A stretch of 64,000 nucleotides of DNA from Lentinula raphanica (GCA_027919835.1 JANVFP010000010.1:1302001-1366000); one strand, 5' to 3'. Shown: positions 10,681 through 22,799, counted from the stretch's first letter. Numbers and translations are program-made. The notes: generated by a model not told the origin, from the sequence alone.

Positions 10681-12275
10681 TCACAAAGCATCTCGAACAC
10701 CCCAGCTAGACTCCAGCATCTCGTTACTCTTCACACCCATCTCATTGAGCAGCATCTGAGCGCTTCCTGCCCCGGAGACTGGCAGACGCAGCCTTTTCGG
10801 TCCATCTGGAGTAGGATATGGCACTTGCTTCGGTAAAAGTCCTGCTTGCAGAAGCGCCGTTGCTTGGTCCCACCAGATGTGTTCTAGTCCAGGGGGAGCT
10901 CGAATAAACCTCTACAGAAAGGAATTATGGCGAGAAAAATACTTGCCATGATATAGGCGGTCCCCGCGAATGTTGATAACACCCATCATAGGGATCTCTA
11001 GAACTTTTCCTGTAGGTGGGACTCCGGGAAGAAGCCAATCGATCATTTTGTCGTGAGTAAACTTGAAGATGAATTCATCTGGGCAAGATAAGAAGGACAT
11101 GCAACACACGAGGATCGTCTCTTGAATATACTCTGCAAAATCGAGTAACAAAAGGACACACCGACGACACGATCGCTGCCAATCGTTCTGGAAATCGGTA
11201 TCATAGTCGTATCAGCAGGATTTCTGTGAGGTGATCAGTACGGTTCCGGTAGCGGGACGTACGCTAAGTGAAGATTGCGCACGCGAAGATAAAATGGTCT
11301 CTGTAGAATGCGGTAAGAGCTTTTCGTCCGACACCACCTGTCATCTGTGAGATTGTTAAACGTATACATGAACACTACCAGGAAAAGAGAGTCCTCTCGT
11401 ACAGTAGGTACGTTGTTCACATATGGTTCAGCCTATAATACAATCCTGAGTGATGATTTCATATCGATAGCAGAGTCGATCGACCTACCACCATCGTTCC
11501 CATAGTTTTAGCAACACTCCGAAGGTCGAACTCGAAATATGTATGTTCTTCCCAAATAGCTTCGAGATCGAACACAGGACCTCCCAAAATCTTACGTAGA
11601 AACACCAACACACGACTGTGGGCAAGCGTCGCTTCACCGTGTACATAATCAGCAGATTGGGGAAGGAGGAAGTACGGCGATCGGGCAAATGTTTGAGATA
11701 TGATGTTGGTGGCTTCGGGTCGAGTGGCTGTTGGAGGGAGGTGTATGTACATGGGAATTGATGAGATTGATTCAGGCTCTCCGACCGCCACGATACATGC
11801 TAAACGGCTGTCCTGCAATTCTTGGACCTGTGTGAGTACCTCTGAAAGAATATCTGGATCATATACTGGGCTCGGGCTCGGATTAACAGTTGTGATCAAC
11901 AGCGGCACGGATTGCATGTAGCTCACCGTAGATGGCGAACTTGTCTCTAGTATCGAGCTCTTTCAAAGACAACAGAGCATCGATCCCTTTCGTCAAAGAA
12001 TCTTTGACCGACCATCCTTTACCATCGCAAGTTATTCCGAGAACTGCGAACCCTTCTTCAGCCCACTTTTGCACAGGTTCTGGATCCAAGGTCTGCTCTC
12101 GATTAGGTACATAGGCCGAAGATGGAGGCAAGAATGCAATCATCCCAGGACCTGTTCCTCGACGAGTTAATGGAGGCTGGAGTGAGGCATTGCTACCGAG
12201 TGTAATTCGAGCAGCAGAAGGAAGAGTGATTTCTTGTTCGTCGGGGGAAGTGGGATCATAGCTAGATGGAGACAT
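10681..12275 (-). CDS. Dienelactone-hydrolase-like and SnoaL-like fusion protein
   Basis: A minus-strand gene with several short introns, stop TGA at 10681-10683. The N-terminal half, from MSPSSYDPTSPDEQE, carries an alpha/beta-hydrolase-like fold: GPGMIAFLPP, WAEEGFAVLGITCDG and IDALLSLKELDTRDKFAIY. I do not see an obvious Gly-x-Cys/Ser-x-Gly nucleophile elbow, so activity is uncertain. The C-terminal half is NTF2/SnoaL-like: AEPYVNNVPTMTGG, FYRDHFIFANPADTTM, ISRTIGSDRVVDEFIFKFTH, WLLPGVPPTGK and EIPMMGVINIRGDRLYHEHI. That half matches a conserved fungal polyketide-cyclase-like family fused to dienelactone hydrolase-type domains. The gene is divergent from the dehydrogenase at 12488 with 212 bp between starts. 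Role is probably in ring-cleavage or lactone metabolism (inference). Confidence 0.82.
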
Positions 12276-12368
12276 GGCAATGATGATAGTACCAAACTGA
12301 ATAAGATATCATTGTACGAATCGCGTGAACGGTGTTGAATGAAGTACCAGAAGGAAAATGTGACTGGT

Positions 12369-12385
12369 CGGATGCATCCGCGGAT
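12369..12385. promoter_or_regulatory. CGG-N6-CCG operator-like palindrome in a bidirectional promoter
   Basis: CGGATGCATCCG is a perfect 12 bp palindrome with CGG-N6-CCG spacing, the spacing bound by Ppr1-type Zn2Cys6 regulators. It overlaps a second palindrome, ATCCGCGGAT (12376-12385). It lies between the divergent starts at 12275 and 12488. It is a natural candidate target for the regulator encoded at 14093 (inference). Confidence 0.45.
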
Positions 12386-12487
12386 CTGAATTTAACCGTT
12401 GCGGCATTTTTAGACGGTAAGACCGGTTCTTCTGCCTCCCGCCATGAAGATTCAAGAAACTGGATAACATTTCGTTCTGCTGCTATC

Positions 12488-13909
12488 ATGTCCCAAACCG
12501 ATAACCATGCCTGTGTTCTCACCAAAGCTCTATCTGTCGAGATTCAGAGCGTTCCACTTCCTTCCGTTGGTCGTGAAGATGTAATGGTGAAAGTGGAATC
12601 CACAGGAATATGTGGCAGCGATGTATGTTTTGCATTGTGCTATCTGACATGTCACTACTAAACGATAACTCCAGCTGCATCTCTATAATCATTTTGGATT
12701 TGGGAAGGCTTTGATGAAGAAACCCAATATTCTTGGTCACGAATCCGCTGGAACAGTAGTTCAAGTGGGCGTCAATGTGACGGATATCGCTATCGGTGAT
12801 AGAGTATGCATTGAACCAACTATGTACTGCAGAAGGTTGGTGTCTCTATACAGACCTTATACTATGATCTACTTACCGGTCGACGACGGATGTGCATCAG
12901 ATGTCATAACTGCAAGATTGGAAAGACAAACGTTTGTCGTCAATTCAGACAAGCAGGCATGGAACCTACCCCAGGGAGTAAGTGAACTGCCTGTCGACAC
13001 CGTAAATCATCCTCACTCCTTCAAAGCTTTACAGCAGTATTATGTCTGTGAATCTGATTTTGTCATCAAGATTCCCGACTCTATATCATGGGAGGAGGCG
13101 GGGTGTATACAGCCCCTTGCTATCGCGGTCCAGGTACGATATAGAATGTAGCAAGTGCGTTCGAAATTCGACTTGCGTCCAGTTAGCCAAACGTGCCAAG
13201 TTTGCAGCAGGGCAGACGGTAGCGGTATTGTAAGTGCATGACCATTCCGTGAGTGTTGTGAACACCAGAACGACTGACTTCTGAGACTCATAGTGGATGT
13301 GGACCTCTAGGCGCTCTAGTAATGGCTACTGCACGAGCCTATGGAGTTTCCAAGATTATTGCCATCGATATTTTACAGAAGCGTGTTGATTTTGCGAAAA
13401 GCACGTGGGCTGATTATGGCTTTGTTTCCCCACCGAAGGAGGAAGGCCAAGATTACCCAGATTGGACCGCTGGGTTCAAAGCCAAAGTCATGCAGGATGC
13501 CAATATCGATCCATGGGGAGTGGATATCGCTGTGGAAGCTTCTGGTGCGGAGCCTTGCATGCATGCCGGTGTTGCCTTCACGCATCCAGGCGGAACTTGT
13601 AAGTTGGCACCCTTCGTTTATGCTCTCTCATTCATTGAATCCATTCGTGAAGATGTACAAGCTGGGCTAGGGCGTACCATTAACTCTTTCCCAACTGTGG
13701 AAGTTGTGGCAAAAGAGTTAGACGTGTTAGGCACCGTCCGATACACTGCAGGTTGCTTTCAAACAGCAATTGACCTGGTGGCGAGTGGCAAGATCAACCT
13801 GAAACCGCTCATCACTGCAGTTTTTCCACTGTCTCGCAGCAGTGAGGCGCTCGAAACTGTTCGAAAGGGTGACGACTTGAAGGTGATCATCATGAACCAA
13901 CACCTGTGA
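12488..13909 (+). CDS. Zinc-dependent alcohol/polyol dehydrogenase (sorbitol/xylitol dehydrogenase-like)
   Basis: A medium-chain dehydrogenase of about 390 aa, spliced in phase from seven or so exons. The N-terminal catalytic domain has ESTGICGSDLHLYNHF with the catalytic zinc Cys, and LGHESAGTVVQVGVNVTDI with the zinc His-Glu pair. A structural-zinc loop follows with four Cys (CRRCHNCKIGKTNVC). The phrase EEAGCIQPLAIAVQ resembles the polyol branch. The Rossmann domain has VAVLGCGPLGALVMATARA and KIIAIDILQKRVDFAK, so NAD(H) is the likely cofactor because of the Asp after the second strand. The C-terminus ends DDLKVIIMNQHL. It oxidises a secondary alcohol or polyol to a ketone; the true substrate is unknown. 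The start is the ATG at 12488, the first that keeps the family N-terminus. Confidence 0.92.
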
Positions 13910-14031
13910 TTCTCAGATATCGGATTATGTGGGAAGGTGTACTTGTATCCTTGCAATTGTAGTACGATGGAAGTGCAATTAGTCGTCTGACTGATTACCA
14001 TAAATGGAAACTGTGGCAGTGAGAGCTCGAA

Positions 14032-14065
14032 CGGATTTTCCGTTTTTCCCACCGGAAGTCTTCCG
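14032..14065. promoter_or_regulatory. Two CGG/CCG inverted repeats upstream of the regulator gene
   Basis: CGGATTTTCCG (14032-14042, N5) and CGGAAGTCTTCCG (14053-14065, a perfect inverted repeat around one T, N7) lie 30-60 bp before the start of the Zn2Cys6 regulator. They could serve autoregulation. Spacing differs from the site at 12369, so binding by one protein is not certain. Confidence 0.35.
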
Positions 14066-14092
14066 TCTTCCTTTTTGTCTCCCGCGGCAGAC

Positions 14093-17000
14093 ATGTCCGA
14101 CCTCACTGAACAAACAGGTGAAGGAAAGGCAGATACCAGGTGATATGCCTTGCCGTTCTTCTGGCTACTCACAAGACTCACCATCTGCTTCATTGCTGCC
14201 GCAGTCGCAAAGTTCAGGCCAGGGCAAGAGTGTGGCGAGCATGTGAGGTGTGTCGGAAACGGAAGGTGAGTTAATCTTGTTCATCGCTAGTGAATTGAAG
14301 ATAACGAGTGACATTCTAGGTCAAATGTAATGGACAAGTGGGTCTTCAATCCATTGGCACATCCGGAAAATACTCATCCAGTATGATTAGGAACCATGCT
14401 CGTACTGCGTCTCGTCAGGCAAAGTCTGCAGTTGTGCGTCGACTCTTACTCCTCTTTTCTTTCAAGTTTCTCATATACTTAGTCAAAGATATCAACGATA
14501 ACGCTGCTTCAGCTCGACAGTGCGATCCTTTTTCATCATCTAACCAAAAAGGACAAGTATCTTATATCATATCTAGGCAAAGCAACAGCGTAGAATTACG
14601 ACTTATCAAGGTCGAAGAGGCGATCCAAAAGCTGCTTCCTATGACTCAAGCTTTCGAACTTTGGCTCAAAACAAACAAACAATCTTCAGTTTCCAACTTT
14701 CCGTGTGTAACATGCCCTCTTTTCCATCATCCTCGTGTCTGATCCTGGATCAATCTGCTAGCTTCCGCTTAGAACCTAGCTCTACCTTATCCAACCTCCA
14801 TTCCCCTAGATCACATTCTCCATCTTCCGAGGACCGTCCCTCATCCTCTGCATCGTACAGAGCATCAAATGCGATCAAAGAACTTTGTGTCAATGATATC
14901 CCCGAATCAAGCTTCACTGCACCAGGGGATGATGCTGTGGAAGACAGCTCATCCTATGGGCCAGAGAAGTGGTCTGACCGATATTCACATCTTTCGAAAG
15001 ACAGCTACGGTCATCTCAGGTGCGTTCTCGAGGGTTTATCACCATCATTGATAGCCCAGTTGATTTGTACATCCGTAGATATACTGGTGGCGCGGCTTCT
15101 TACATGTTAGCAGATGCTCTAGCATCTCTTCAAAATCACGATGTAGCGGATGCATCGCCTGGGTCAGCACTATCAGCTAGGACTGAAATCCAACTCCCAT
15201 TCTTCTCACTGAACAAAACATTCCGCAAACAGGCAGCTTTGTATGTACTTTGCTCCTTTGGAGGACAGTACTAACGGTGCCGATAGGCCGCTTCCTGAGC
15301 AGATACGATATCCGTCGCCCGAGCTCGCAGACGAGCTAGTCGCGACCTACTTTGCTAAAATCCACCACACTTTCCCTATCCTTCACCAACAGACATTTGT
15401 AGATCAATACATGAAGGTGATGGAACAACAAGCGAAAGGAAACCCGAGCAAAGATCACGGTTTTCTCTCGGCCTTGTTCGCTGTGTTTGCGTGCGGTGCC
15501 TGTTTGATCGAGAAAGGCAGGCCGAAGATTGTGCAAGATGAAGGGAATGAATTCAAGGGTTTTGAGTAAGCTCCAGGCTGTTTCTCATCTGGAAACGTTA
15601 TTGAGCGTAACTTTTAGCTTTTATGAAAAGGCACAATTGCTTTTCTGGATGGGAACCGGTTCTTCACAGATCGAACAGTCAGTCGTTTCAAGCTGTGTTT
15701 GGCTTCTATTGAAATTTATCATTCAATCAGCGTGCAATGTCTATCTATAATGGCAATCTGCAATGCAACCTGGAATAGTGAGTCTTTTGCTGTCCGATTA
15801 CTTTCTTTTTGTATTGAATTTCTCCGCAGCCTTAGCGCAAAGCTGGATCAACGTTGGAGGCGCAGTTCGACGGGCTCAGGATCTTGGTCTGCATGTGAGC
15901 ACACTAACTATGTCTGACTTTCACCATAAGCGTTAAACCCTAATTTCAACAGCTCTCTGGTCGACGCCTTCCTTTGACACCCTTTGAGCGCGAGTATCGA
16001 AAGCGAGTATGGTGGTGCGTATATGGATTGGATCGTGTGCTGTCCATCTCGCTCGGTAGACCGAGTGGGACACATGAAGATGACTATGATGTTGACATGC
16101 GTACGTGCCTTTCCCTTTGCCCTATCTGTTTCCTCTTAAGTATAACGTGTCATTCCAGCATCCGAACTGGACGATGCACAATTAGCTGCGCTCCGCGATG
16201 GCACTTTGCAAACACACTCAATCCCAACTCGAAAGTCGTATATGACTGGGTTTGTCGCGTGAGCCTCCAACGTTGTAAGGGTATGTATATGGCAAAATGC
16301 TGACGCGTGCACACCTGTAGGCTCCTTGGAATATATGTCATCGCAGGCAAGATCATGCGATTCGTCCAATCTGTCAAGGTTGAAGACGCAAAGAGTGAAA
16401 GGCTGCTTAGCATCGTCATGGATCTTGACTCGAGATTGGACGCCTGGCAGCGTGATCTTCCACCCGAAGTCAAGTTCGCAGCGAACGACAGCTCGAATCC
16501 ACAAATGTTCACCTTATGCCTCATCGCTCACTTTGTGTATAATTCAGCGAAAATCAATCTTCGTGAGTACCTCTGGTTGTTGTTCTCTTACTTGGTCTCA
16601 AAACACTTTTTCCACAAAGATCGACCGTTCATCCCGGATCGTCTAACATCACCTAGTGATCATACTTCGTGGACTCGGTGCTTGACTGCAGCCCGTTCTT
16701 GTATGTTCTACAGTCATTGACGGCTTGCTTTTTGTTTGACAACGTGATCAATAGGCATAAGAATAGGTGAAATCACTCAAGAGGTAAGTTGCACACTTTT
16801 GGAAGATTCACCTGTATGAAGCCACGATGCCCACAGATGCTTCCGGCCTCCCATCATCTTGCATTTGCGGTACAGTACATCACAGTAGGTTTGCTTTTGA
16901 TTATCCTATCCATCCATCTGATGATTCATTTTGCCAAAGTTGAGTGCCGTGCTTTTGCTGCGTTCAACCGCATACGTAAATCAACCCGAACTGTTCTCTA

Positions 17001-17813
17001 CCATCATATCCGATGCTGAAAAGGCTATCAAAAGTCTCGAAGGAATGGAAGTTATATTTCCTGCTTCGAGGAAGTGTAAAGAAATTGTATCGGGCCTCCT
17101 TGCTGTCGTTCGGATCAAGCTTTACGGAGGCCCTTTAGCAATAGAAGCTTTACAAGTTCCCCAACGAAAGCAGCAAGACTTGCTGCAGGAGGACTCGTTG
17201 TAAGTCCTTTACATAGCAACTCCTCATTGTGCATTTGTATTGATTCATCTGTAGATCTGCAGGTCTAAAGAGAAAGAGAATAGAGGAACCGAGTCTTGTG
17301 GCATCGTCCTCTCGTCAACGTTTAGATGATCGCTCGTGGACTGCAGGTTATCACGCCTCCCTCGACCACGATACTGATGACGAGCGTTATGAGCATCAAC
17401 AATTCACCAATCTCATGCGCACGTCCAGCATCCGCACCCCCATGTCAAACGATGTCAGCCTCCCTCCAACACCTATTGACACTGTCCACCCCCTATCCAC
17501 ATTCCGCGGTGATCCCTCACTGGTTCCTCAAGGGAAACCCATGCTGCCACCCTTTGAGCATTTGATGCCACCACAGGAAGGATATACTGAGCTACCCTCG
17601 CAGATATCTCTCGACATTAATGCATGGTCGACCGGTAGGAATCATAGCATTGACGAGTACTCTGGTTATGATTTTCTGGGAGAGGATATCTTCGCCGTAC
17701 TTGGGAGCGTTACAAAAAGCGCAGAGCAACCGAGTCCTCATACGTTCGAGGAGAATGCGCAAGCGCTATGGCAAGCGTTTCATGGAAAATCCGACACGCC
17801 GTTTGCGACTTGA
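14093..17813 (+). CDS. Zn2Cys6 transcription factor with fungal-specific regulatory domain
   Basis: The start ATG at 14093 leads into MSDLTEQTGEGKADTS. A 65 bp intron then joins it in phase to the DNA-binding domain, with CEVCRKRKVKCNGQ followed after introns by EPCSYC and a further Cys: a Gal4-type binuclear zinc cluster. Much further on is the fungal-specific transcription factor domain: PSPELADELVATYFAKIHHT, FPILHQQTFVDQYM, SIMAICNATWNS, WINVGGAVRRAQDLGLHLS and REYRKRVWWCVYGLDRVLS, then ISLGRPSGTHEDDYDVDMP. The C-terminus has a low-complexity region and ends near EDIFAVLGSV...DTPFAT. The protein is nuclear. Its place between the dehydrogenase and the monooxygenase suggests it controls this cluster. 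About ten introns make individual joints approximate. Confidence 0.88.
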
Positions 17814-18158
17814 GTCTGCTTGACTTCACTACATATTTCACATCTATGGTATATAATCCTAAAATCTATTTGTACGGTCATCTACTTGCACATGTAGATC
17901 GTAGTATATCTACTGTATGTTTTCTTGAATATGAATTTGTACCTTTGTATACAAGGAAAAAGCTGGATCCTCTTCGACCTCAAGGCCAGAGCGCTTAGCG
18001 TCTATAAATGTATGTGATGACGTAATACATGATCGTGACCATTGTTGGTCTGTGCGCCAGGCGGACTTTCAACGAGATTTGTGAGTGGACACAATCAAGT
18101 CGCGTCAGACTTTCTTTCTTCCTTTTTTCCCCCATCTTGAGACTCACACACGTTTACT
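17814..18158. other. Intergenic stretch, 3' and 5' flanks
   Basis: This is the 3' flank of the regulator and the promoter of the next plus-strand gene. A pyrimidine-rich run (18110-18135) lies just before the next ATG. No further gene is seen. Confidence 0.5.
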
Positions 18159-19516
18159 ATGCCAGGATATCGTCTCGAATATGCCTCAAGCAACCGTGCT
18201 AAATGCAAGGGTGAGTAACTTTCACTTCGGCCATCTCTTGATGTTATGTTGACTGCTGTTGTTACCAATGGTATCCTCATCTAGGTCCAAAACCTTGCGC
18301 TGGTAGGCAACAACTCACCTTTTTAGGCTTATATTTGCTAACTGGCTGCGCAGGCAGCGTTCTTACCAAAGGTTGCCTTCGCTTTGGAACAACAGTTGAA
18401 TTTCAAGGCAAACAAAGCTTGTGAGCGCGTTTTTCTCGGCGAAGACCGATGTTTTGCTCACGGATGATGATGTGCTCAGCGCGTGGAGACACTGGGGCTG
18501 CGTTACCTCAAAAGTGCTATCGAATGTGAAGAATGAACACCCAGACGCCTCTGACGTGGACGGCTTTGAAGAACTCCGTCCCGAAGACCAACAGAAGGTG
18601 ATCAAGGCGTGGGAGGAGGGGAAGGTCGCAGAGGAAGACATCCCCGAAACTGCGAAGAAGGCTGATGGAGACGAGGATGGAGAAGAGGATGATGAGAAAC
18701 CAAAGAAAAAAGCTCGTACTACGAAGAAGAAAGCTGACGAGGATGGGGAGGAAAAGCCTAAGAAGGCCAGGGCCACGAAAGCGAAAGCGAAGGTGGGTGT
18801 CTTTTGTGTGTGCATCAGGGTGATTGATTCGAATCTATGTTTTAGAAGGCAGATGATGAAGAAGGTGATGAAGAACCCAAGAAGGCGGAAAAGAAACCTC
18901 GGGCGAAGGTACGTCGTCTGACATATCTTTTTTGTAACTGTCCTGACTCATGATGCCAATTCATTTCGTATTCCTAGAAAGCGGCTGGTGACGAGGGCGA
19001 ACCAAAAGCAAAGAAGGCTGCGCCAAAGAAACGTGTAACCAAAAAGGTGGGATTCCACTGGCTTCTGGGATGTAGGTATATTCATGGATGCTGCAATACA
19101 GAAGGACGATTCAGGCTCTGAGGAGGACTTTTCGAAGGAGATTGCTGAGGTAGAGAAAGGCAGTGACGAGGAAGAAGAAGAAGAGAAACCTGCTCCAAAG
19201 AAAAAGCCAGCCAAGAAGACCGAGAAACCTGCATCAAAGAAGGCGGCAAAGAAGGTTTGTCATTGGAAATTTAATACTTCACTCTGTTCTAAGCTATTCG
19301 ATAGGCTGAGGATGAAGATCCTGAAGAGGATCAGGATGAAGGTTCTAGCAAGAAACGCAAGGTATGTTGTTGCTTTCCCTTGGTCACTAACCCTATCCAA
19401 TTTTCTAATGTTGTCCTCAGAAACCTGCCTCAAAGAGCGCTCAGAAACCTGCGAAAAAGCCAAGAAGCACGAAGAAGGCCAAGGCAGAAAGCGAGGCAGA
19501 GGATGAAGAGGACTGA
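18159..19516 (+). CDS. PARP-type zinc finger protein with Lys/Glu-rich tail
   Basis: The N-terminal domain reads MPGYRLEYASSNRAKCKG, PKPCAGSVLTKGCLRFG and WRHWGCVTSKVLSNVK after joining four short exons. This is the PARP-type zinc finger, which binds DNA breaks and nicks in PARP1 and DNA ligase III; the Cys-Cys-His-Cys ligands are present. Next comes VDGFEELRPEDQQKVIKAWE and EEDIPETAKK, found in fungal members of this family. The remaining 250 or so residues are Lys/Ala/Glu/Asp-rich repeats (KPKKKART, APKKKPAKK, KKAAKK) ending AESEAEDEED at 19516. No catalytic PARP domain is present. A nuclear, chromatin- or DNA-binding role is likely. Its function does not fit the surrounding metabolic genes. 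Confidence 0.88.
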
Positions 19517-19807
19517 ACGTTGTCAGCCCATTGCCACACTCTACTCATGAATACTATGATGGTCCCTTCTCATTATATCCTTCATTCGTCTATGATTTTA
19601 TTTGCTCTGACATTGTAACTTATGTAGATGCATATATGTTGGTAATACTGTTTTCCGATCTGCTTTTTCTGCTACATGTCGCTCAGCGCTGTCAGTTGTA
19701 TGACGTTCATACTGCGTGACGTCTTCAGTAACCAGTTATGTCTGCATGAGTGATTTGAATCACACCAGATCACACCTCAGGTTCTTTCTACCTTCATCTC
19801 TCAATTG

Positions 19808-20339
19808 ATGTGGTCTCGTTCTCAACTTCTTGCATTAGCCACCGCCTTCTGTGATGCATTCGCTCAACACAAGGATGTGGGCACTATCTTATCCTATTTC
19901 AGCACTACTGAACAAGTCTCAGCCACTGAACACGGCGAAAGGGCCTTGGCCCCATTTCTTGGCCAGTCTTTTGAAGGCCTAGACGGTGTACGGTCGTACT
20001 TTGGAACAATAGCTACACTGCTCTCGTACGAGAAAATGGAGTTTTCGGAATTCACGGTCGACACGGAAGCTGGGAAGGTTGCTTGTAAAGGCAAGGCAAC
20101 ATTCATATGGACGAAGACGAGACAAAGCTGGGATGAGACTTTTGCGTATATGTTGGATTTTGACGATGAGGGAAAGATTCGAAGATATCAGGTATGGGCG
20201 GATTCTGGTGCGGCGTACCTTGCGAGGAAAGGACAGCTTGATGAGGTCAGAAAGGTATGTATGTATCTCAACTTCTGCATGCAGCCTTACGGCTATACTG
20301 GAAACCCCATTGATGAATTCATGGTAGGAGAGACCATGA
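19808..20339 (+). CDS. SnoaL-like (NTF2-fold) protein
   Basis: One long exon gives MWSRSQLLALATAFCDAFAQ, DVGTILSYFSTTEQVSATEH, PFLGQSFEGLDGVRSYFGT, KATFIWTKTRQSWDETFAYM and RRYQVWADSGAAYLARKG. That is the helix-strand pattern of NTF2/SnoaL-like small proteins, about 155 aa. I take a second tiny exon after a GTATGT donor, giving ERP and stop at 20337-20339; reading through instead would end at 20350. Such proteins act as cyclases, isomerases or non-catalytic binding proteins. It stands just before the FAD monooxygenase on the same strand. No signal peptide is seen. Confidence 0.82.
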
Positions 20340-20758
20340 AAACGAGCTGAAATCGATTATCGAGCAGTACCAGTGCTCATAGTACCAAGGTCCAATGTGG
20401 CGTTGTACTTGTGCGATGTATTCCGGATAACCTTTGATATTCTTGGGAACCTCTTCCGCTGTTGAATCTGTTGAATCTGTCGAAGTGAGAAGGAAAGGAA
20501 TATGACTATGTACGTTTCCCTCACCCCGTCATGCAGGTCCAGCGTGAGTCTGGGCGCCTAACAGCCTTAACCATGCTTCGCACGCGGGCTCCAACCGCGG
20601 GCACCCGCGGCCGAGCCAGGCTTGGAAGTCTACACTCACTAAGTATTCTAACGAGCGGCGACCATTTACTACTTAAACATGCAAATCCCACTCAACAATC
20701 CAACCTTCTTCTCTCTATCAACTACTCCTCTCAGTCTCCGCGCCTCTATATCTTCAGA
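20340..20758. promoter_or_regulatory. Upstream region of the FAD monooxygenase with a GC-rich palindrome
   Basis: CCGCGGGCACCCGCGG at 20595-20610 is a perfect inverted repeat around CA and contains CGG-N4-CCG, the same spacing as the site at 9279. It lies about 150 bp before the monooxygenase ATG. No gene is seen in this stretch. Confidence 0.35.
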
Positions 20759-22581
20759 ATGGTATCTTCAACTAACCCCAACTTCAAACAACTCCGAGTC
20801 GCAATAGTTGGTGGAGGCCTTGGAGGTCTCTCTGCTGCCGTCGCTTTGCGTCGTGCTGGTCATCTTGGTAAGTCAATCTGACGCTCGTCGATTTCTCATC
20901 TGATGATGTGAATGATACTCTAGTGGAAATCTATGAACGTCGCGATTTCAACGTAGAAGTCGGTGCATCCATCTCGTGTGCTGCCAATGGAACCCAATGG
21001 CTACGAGAATGGGATGTAGATATTCCAGACATGAAACCTGTAATCCTCGTACGTCTCCTTGCTCGTTAACTTGGCCTTCGACAGCTAAGATTACCGTTTG
21101 TTTAGATGAAGCTTGTTATGCGCGATTGGGAAACCGGAAAGATTCTGAACCAATACAACTTGGACAACTACGAGAAAGAATGGGGAAACGTTTATAACAT
21201 GCTGCATAGACAAGACATGCATGCTACCTTGCTCAAGGCCGCAACATCGTCCGAAGGCAAAGGAACGCCATGCACAGTGAAAATAGACCATATGTATGTT
21301 CTATGCGCAAGACCTATCCGCGACTCTCTCATCATTCTTGCTCCCTACATAGTTGCGAGTCAGTTGACTACGAAGCAGGAACTGTTACATTCAAGAACGG
21401 TGTTACAGTCAAGGCAGACCTGATCATTGGTGCAGACGGTATCCGAGTATGTTGGTCTACCCTTCGTACTACTGGCTCTGATCCAAAGTATTATCTTGAC
21501 AGTCTGTTGTCCGAGGCCAGATTGGAGTCGTACCAGACATGACCTCAGCTCCCCAAACATGCTATCGACTCAACGTCAAGAAGTCAGTCGTTGATGAACT
21601 CGGACTAGTGAAGTATTCCTATGAACCAGCTATGTGGGTATCTTACTGCTCCTCTCGACTCCCTTGCATTCTGAGGAGACACGAAACAGTCAGTTCTGGG
21701 GTGGCATGCAAGGAAAGAACGGTCGATCTAAATACTACAAGATTGTGATGTCGCCCTGTTCCGGCGGAGAGATCGTTTCATTCTATTGCAAGTCCCTTTC
21801 CTGACTACGAATACACTATCTCTTGAACGATTGATAGGTTTCATGCCCACCGAATTGACCAAACACCACGAAGAGGGCTTTGTCTTTGAAGAGGTGCCTG
21901 TGTCAGATGTGATCGCTGGAAAGTATGACGAACTAGACCCGGACTGCTTGAACTTGCTGAAGAACTCGGTGGACCGAATGCCATGGCGGCTCTACGTTCA
22001 CCAGCCTTACAAGGTTAGTATTTATTCATTCTCGTGCCCGTTTCATCTCAACCAATGTCTTTCAGCAATGGTTTAAAGGCAACACTTGCATCCTTGGAGA
22101 TGCTGCCCATCCCATGATGCCTCATCAGTTAGTGGAATCCTTTCTTGCATTCCCGCTATCATTATTGAAGCTCTGTAAACAAAGGTCTCAAGGAGCCTGC
22201 CAAGCAATCGAAGACGCTGCAGCACTAGGAATCATCTTTTCGGAGAAATACAACTTCACCACAGACGTCACAGCCGGATTGGCCATGTATCAGACCATTC
22301 GCAAGCCTAGGGCCACCAGGGTACAGACTGCGTCTGCTAGAGCGACAGAAAACTTGAACGAAAGGATTGGTTTCACCAGTCTGACACCCCACGATGCATC
22401 ATTGGCTGCTGCAGAGGGAAAGCTGACGAGTGAGTGCGATGTCGCCGATGTTTTGAGAATTGCTGATACTGAGATTTTTTTCAAAGTCAACGAGATGAAC
22501 AGTTATCAAATGCACAATCATGTCGCGACAGAGGTAGAAAAGCTGGGAGGTGGAGTCGGGCCTACCATTGCTGTTATGTGA
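20759..22581 (+). CDS. FAD-dependent monooxygenase (salicylate hydroxylase-like)
   Basis: The ATG at 20759 opens MVSSTNPNFKQLRVAIVGGG, continuing LGGLSAAVALRRAGHL: the GxGxxG dinucleotide-binding motif. After an intron comes VEIYERRDF with the ribose-binding Glu. VTVKADLIIGADGIR is the DG motif. CILGDAAHPMMPHQSQGACQ is the second FAD motif. The end is IRKPRATRVQTASARATEN and TEVEKLGGGVGPTIAVM. About ten short introns are needed; one near 22430 restores KLTINEMNSYQMHNH. The family hydroxylates aromatic acids with NAD(P)H and oxygen. No membrane segment is visible. With the aldolase and hydrolase genes nearby, the likely role is in aromatic or polyketide breakdown, but the substrate is unknown. 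Confidence 0.92.
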
Positions 22582-22799
22582 AGGCCCCTGGAATGCCCCA
22601 ACATCCTCTGGCAATCACTTTCACAAATCCATGAATTGTATTCTCTCAAACAAATCCCATTAAGTCAATGTATGCTTTCTTACTCCACGCTTGTCTATCA
22701 TTTGTTTTCGTATGCAGATATCTACATAATACCGCTCCAGTTACAAGTATCCTCAGCCTAGTCATGACCTATGTACCCGCCAATCTAGAACTTGATTTT

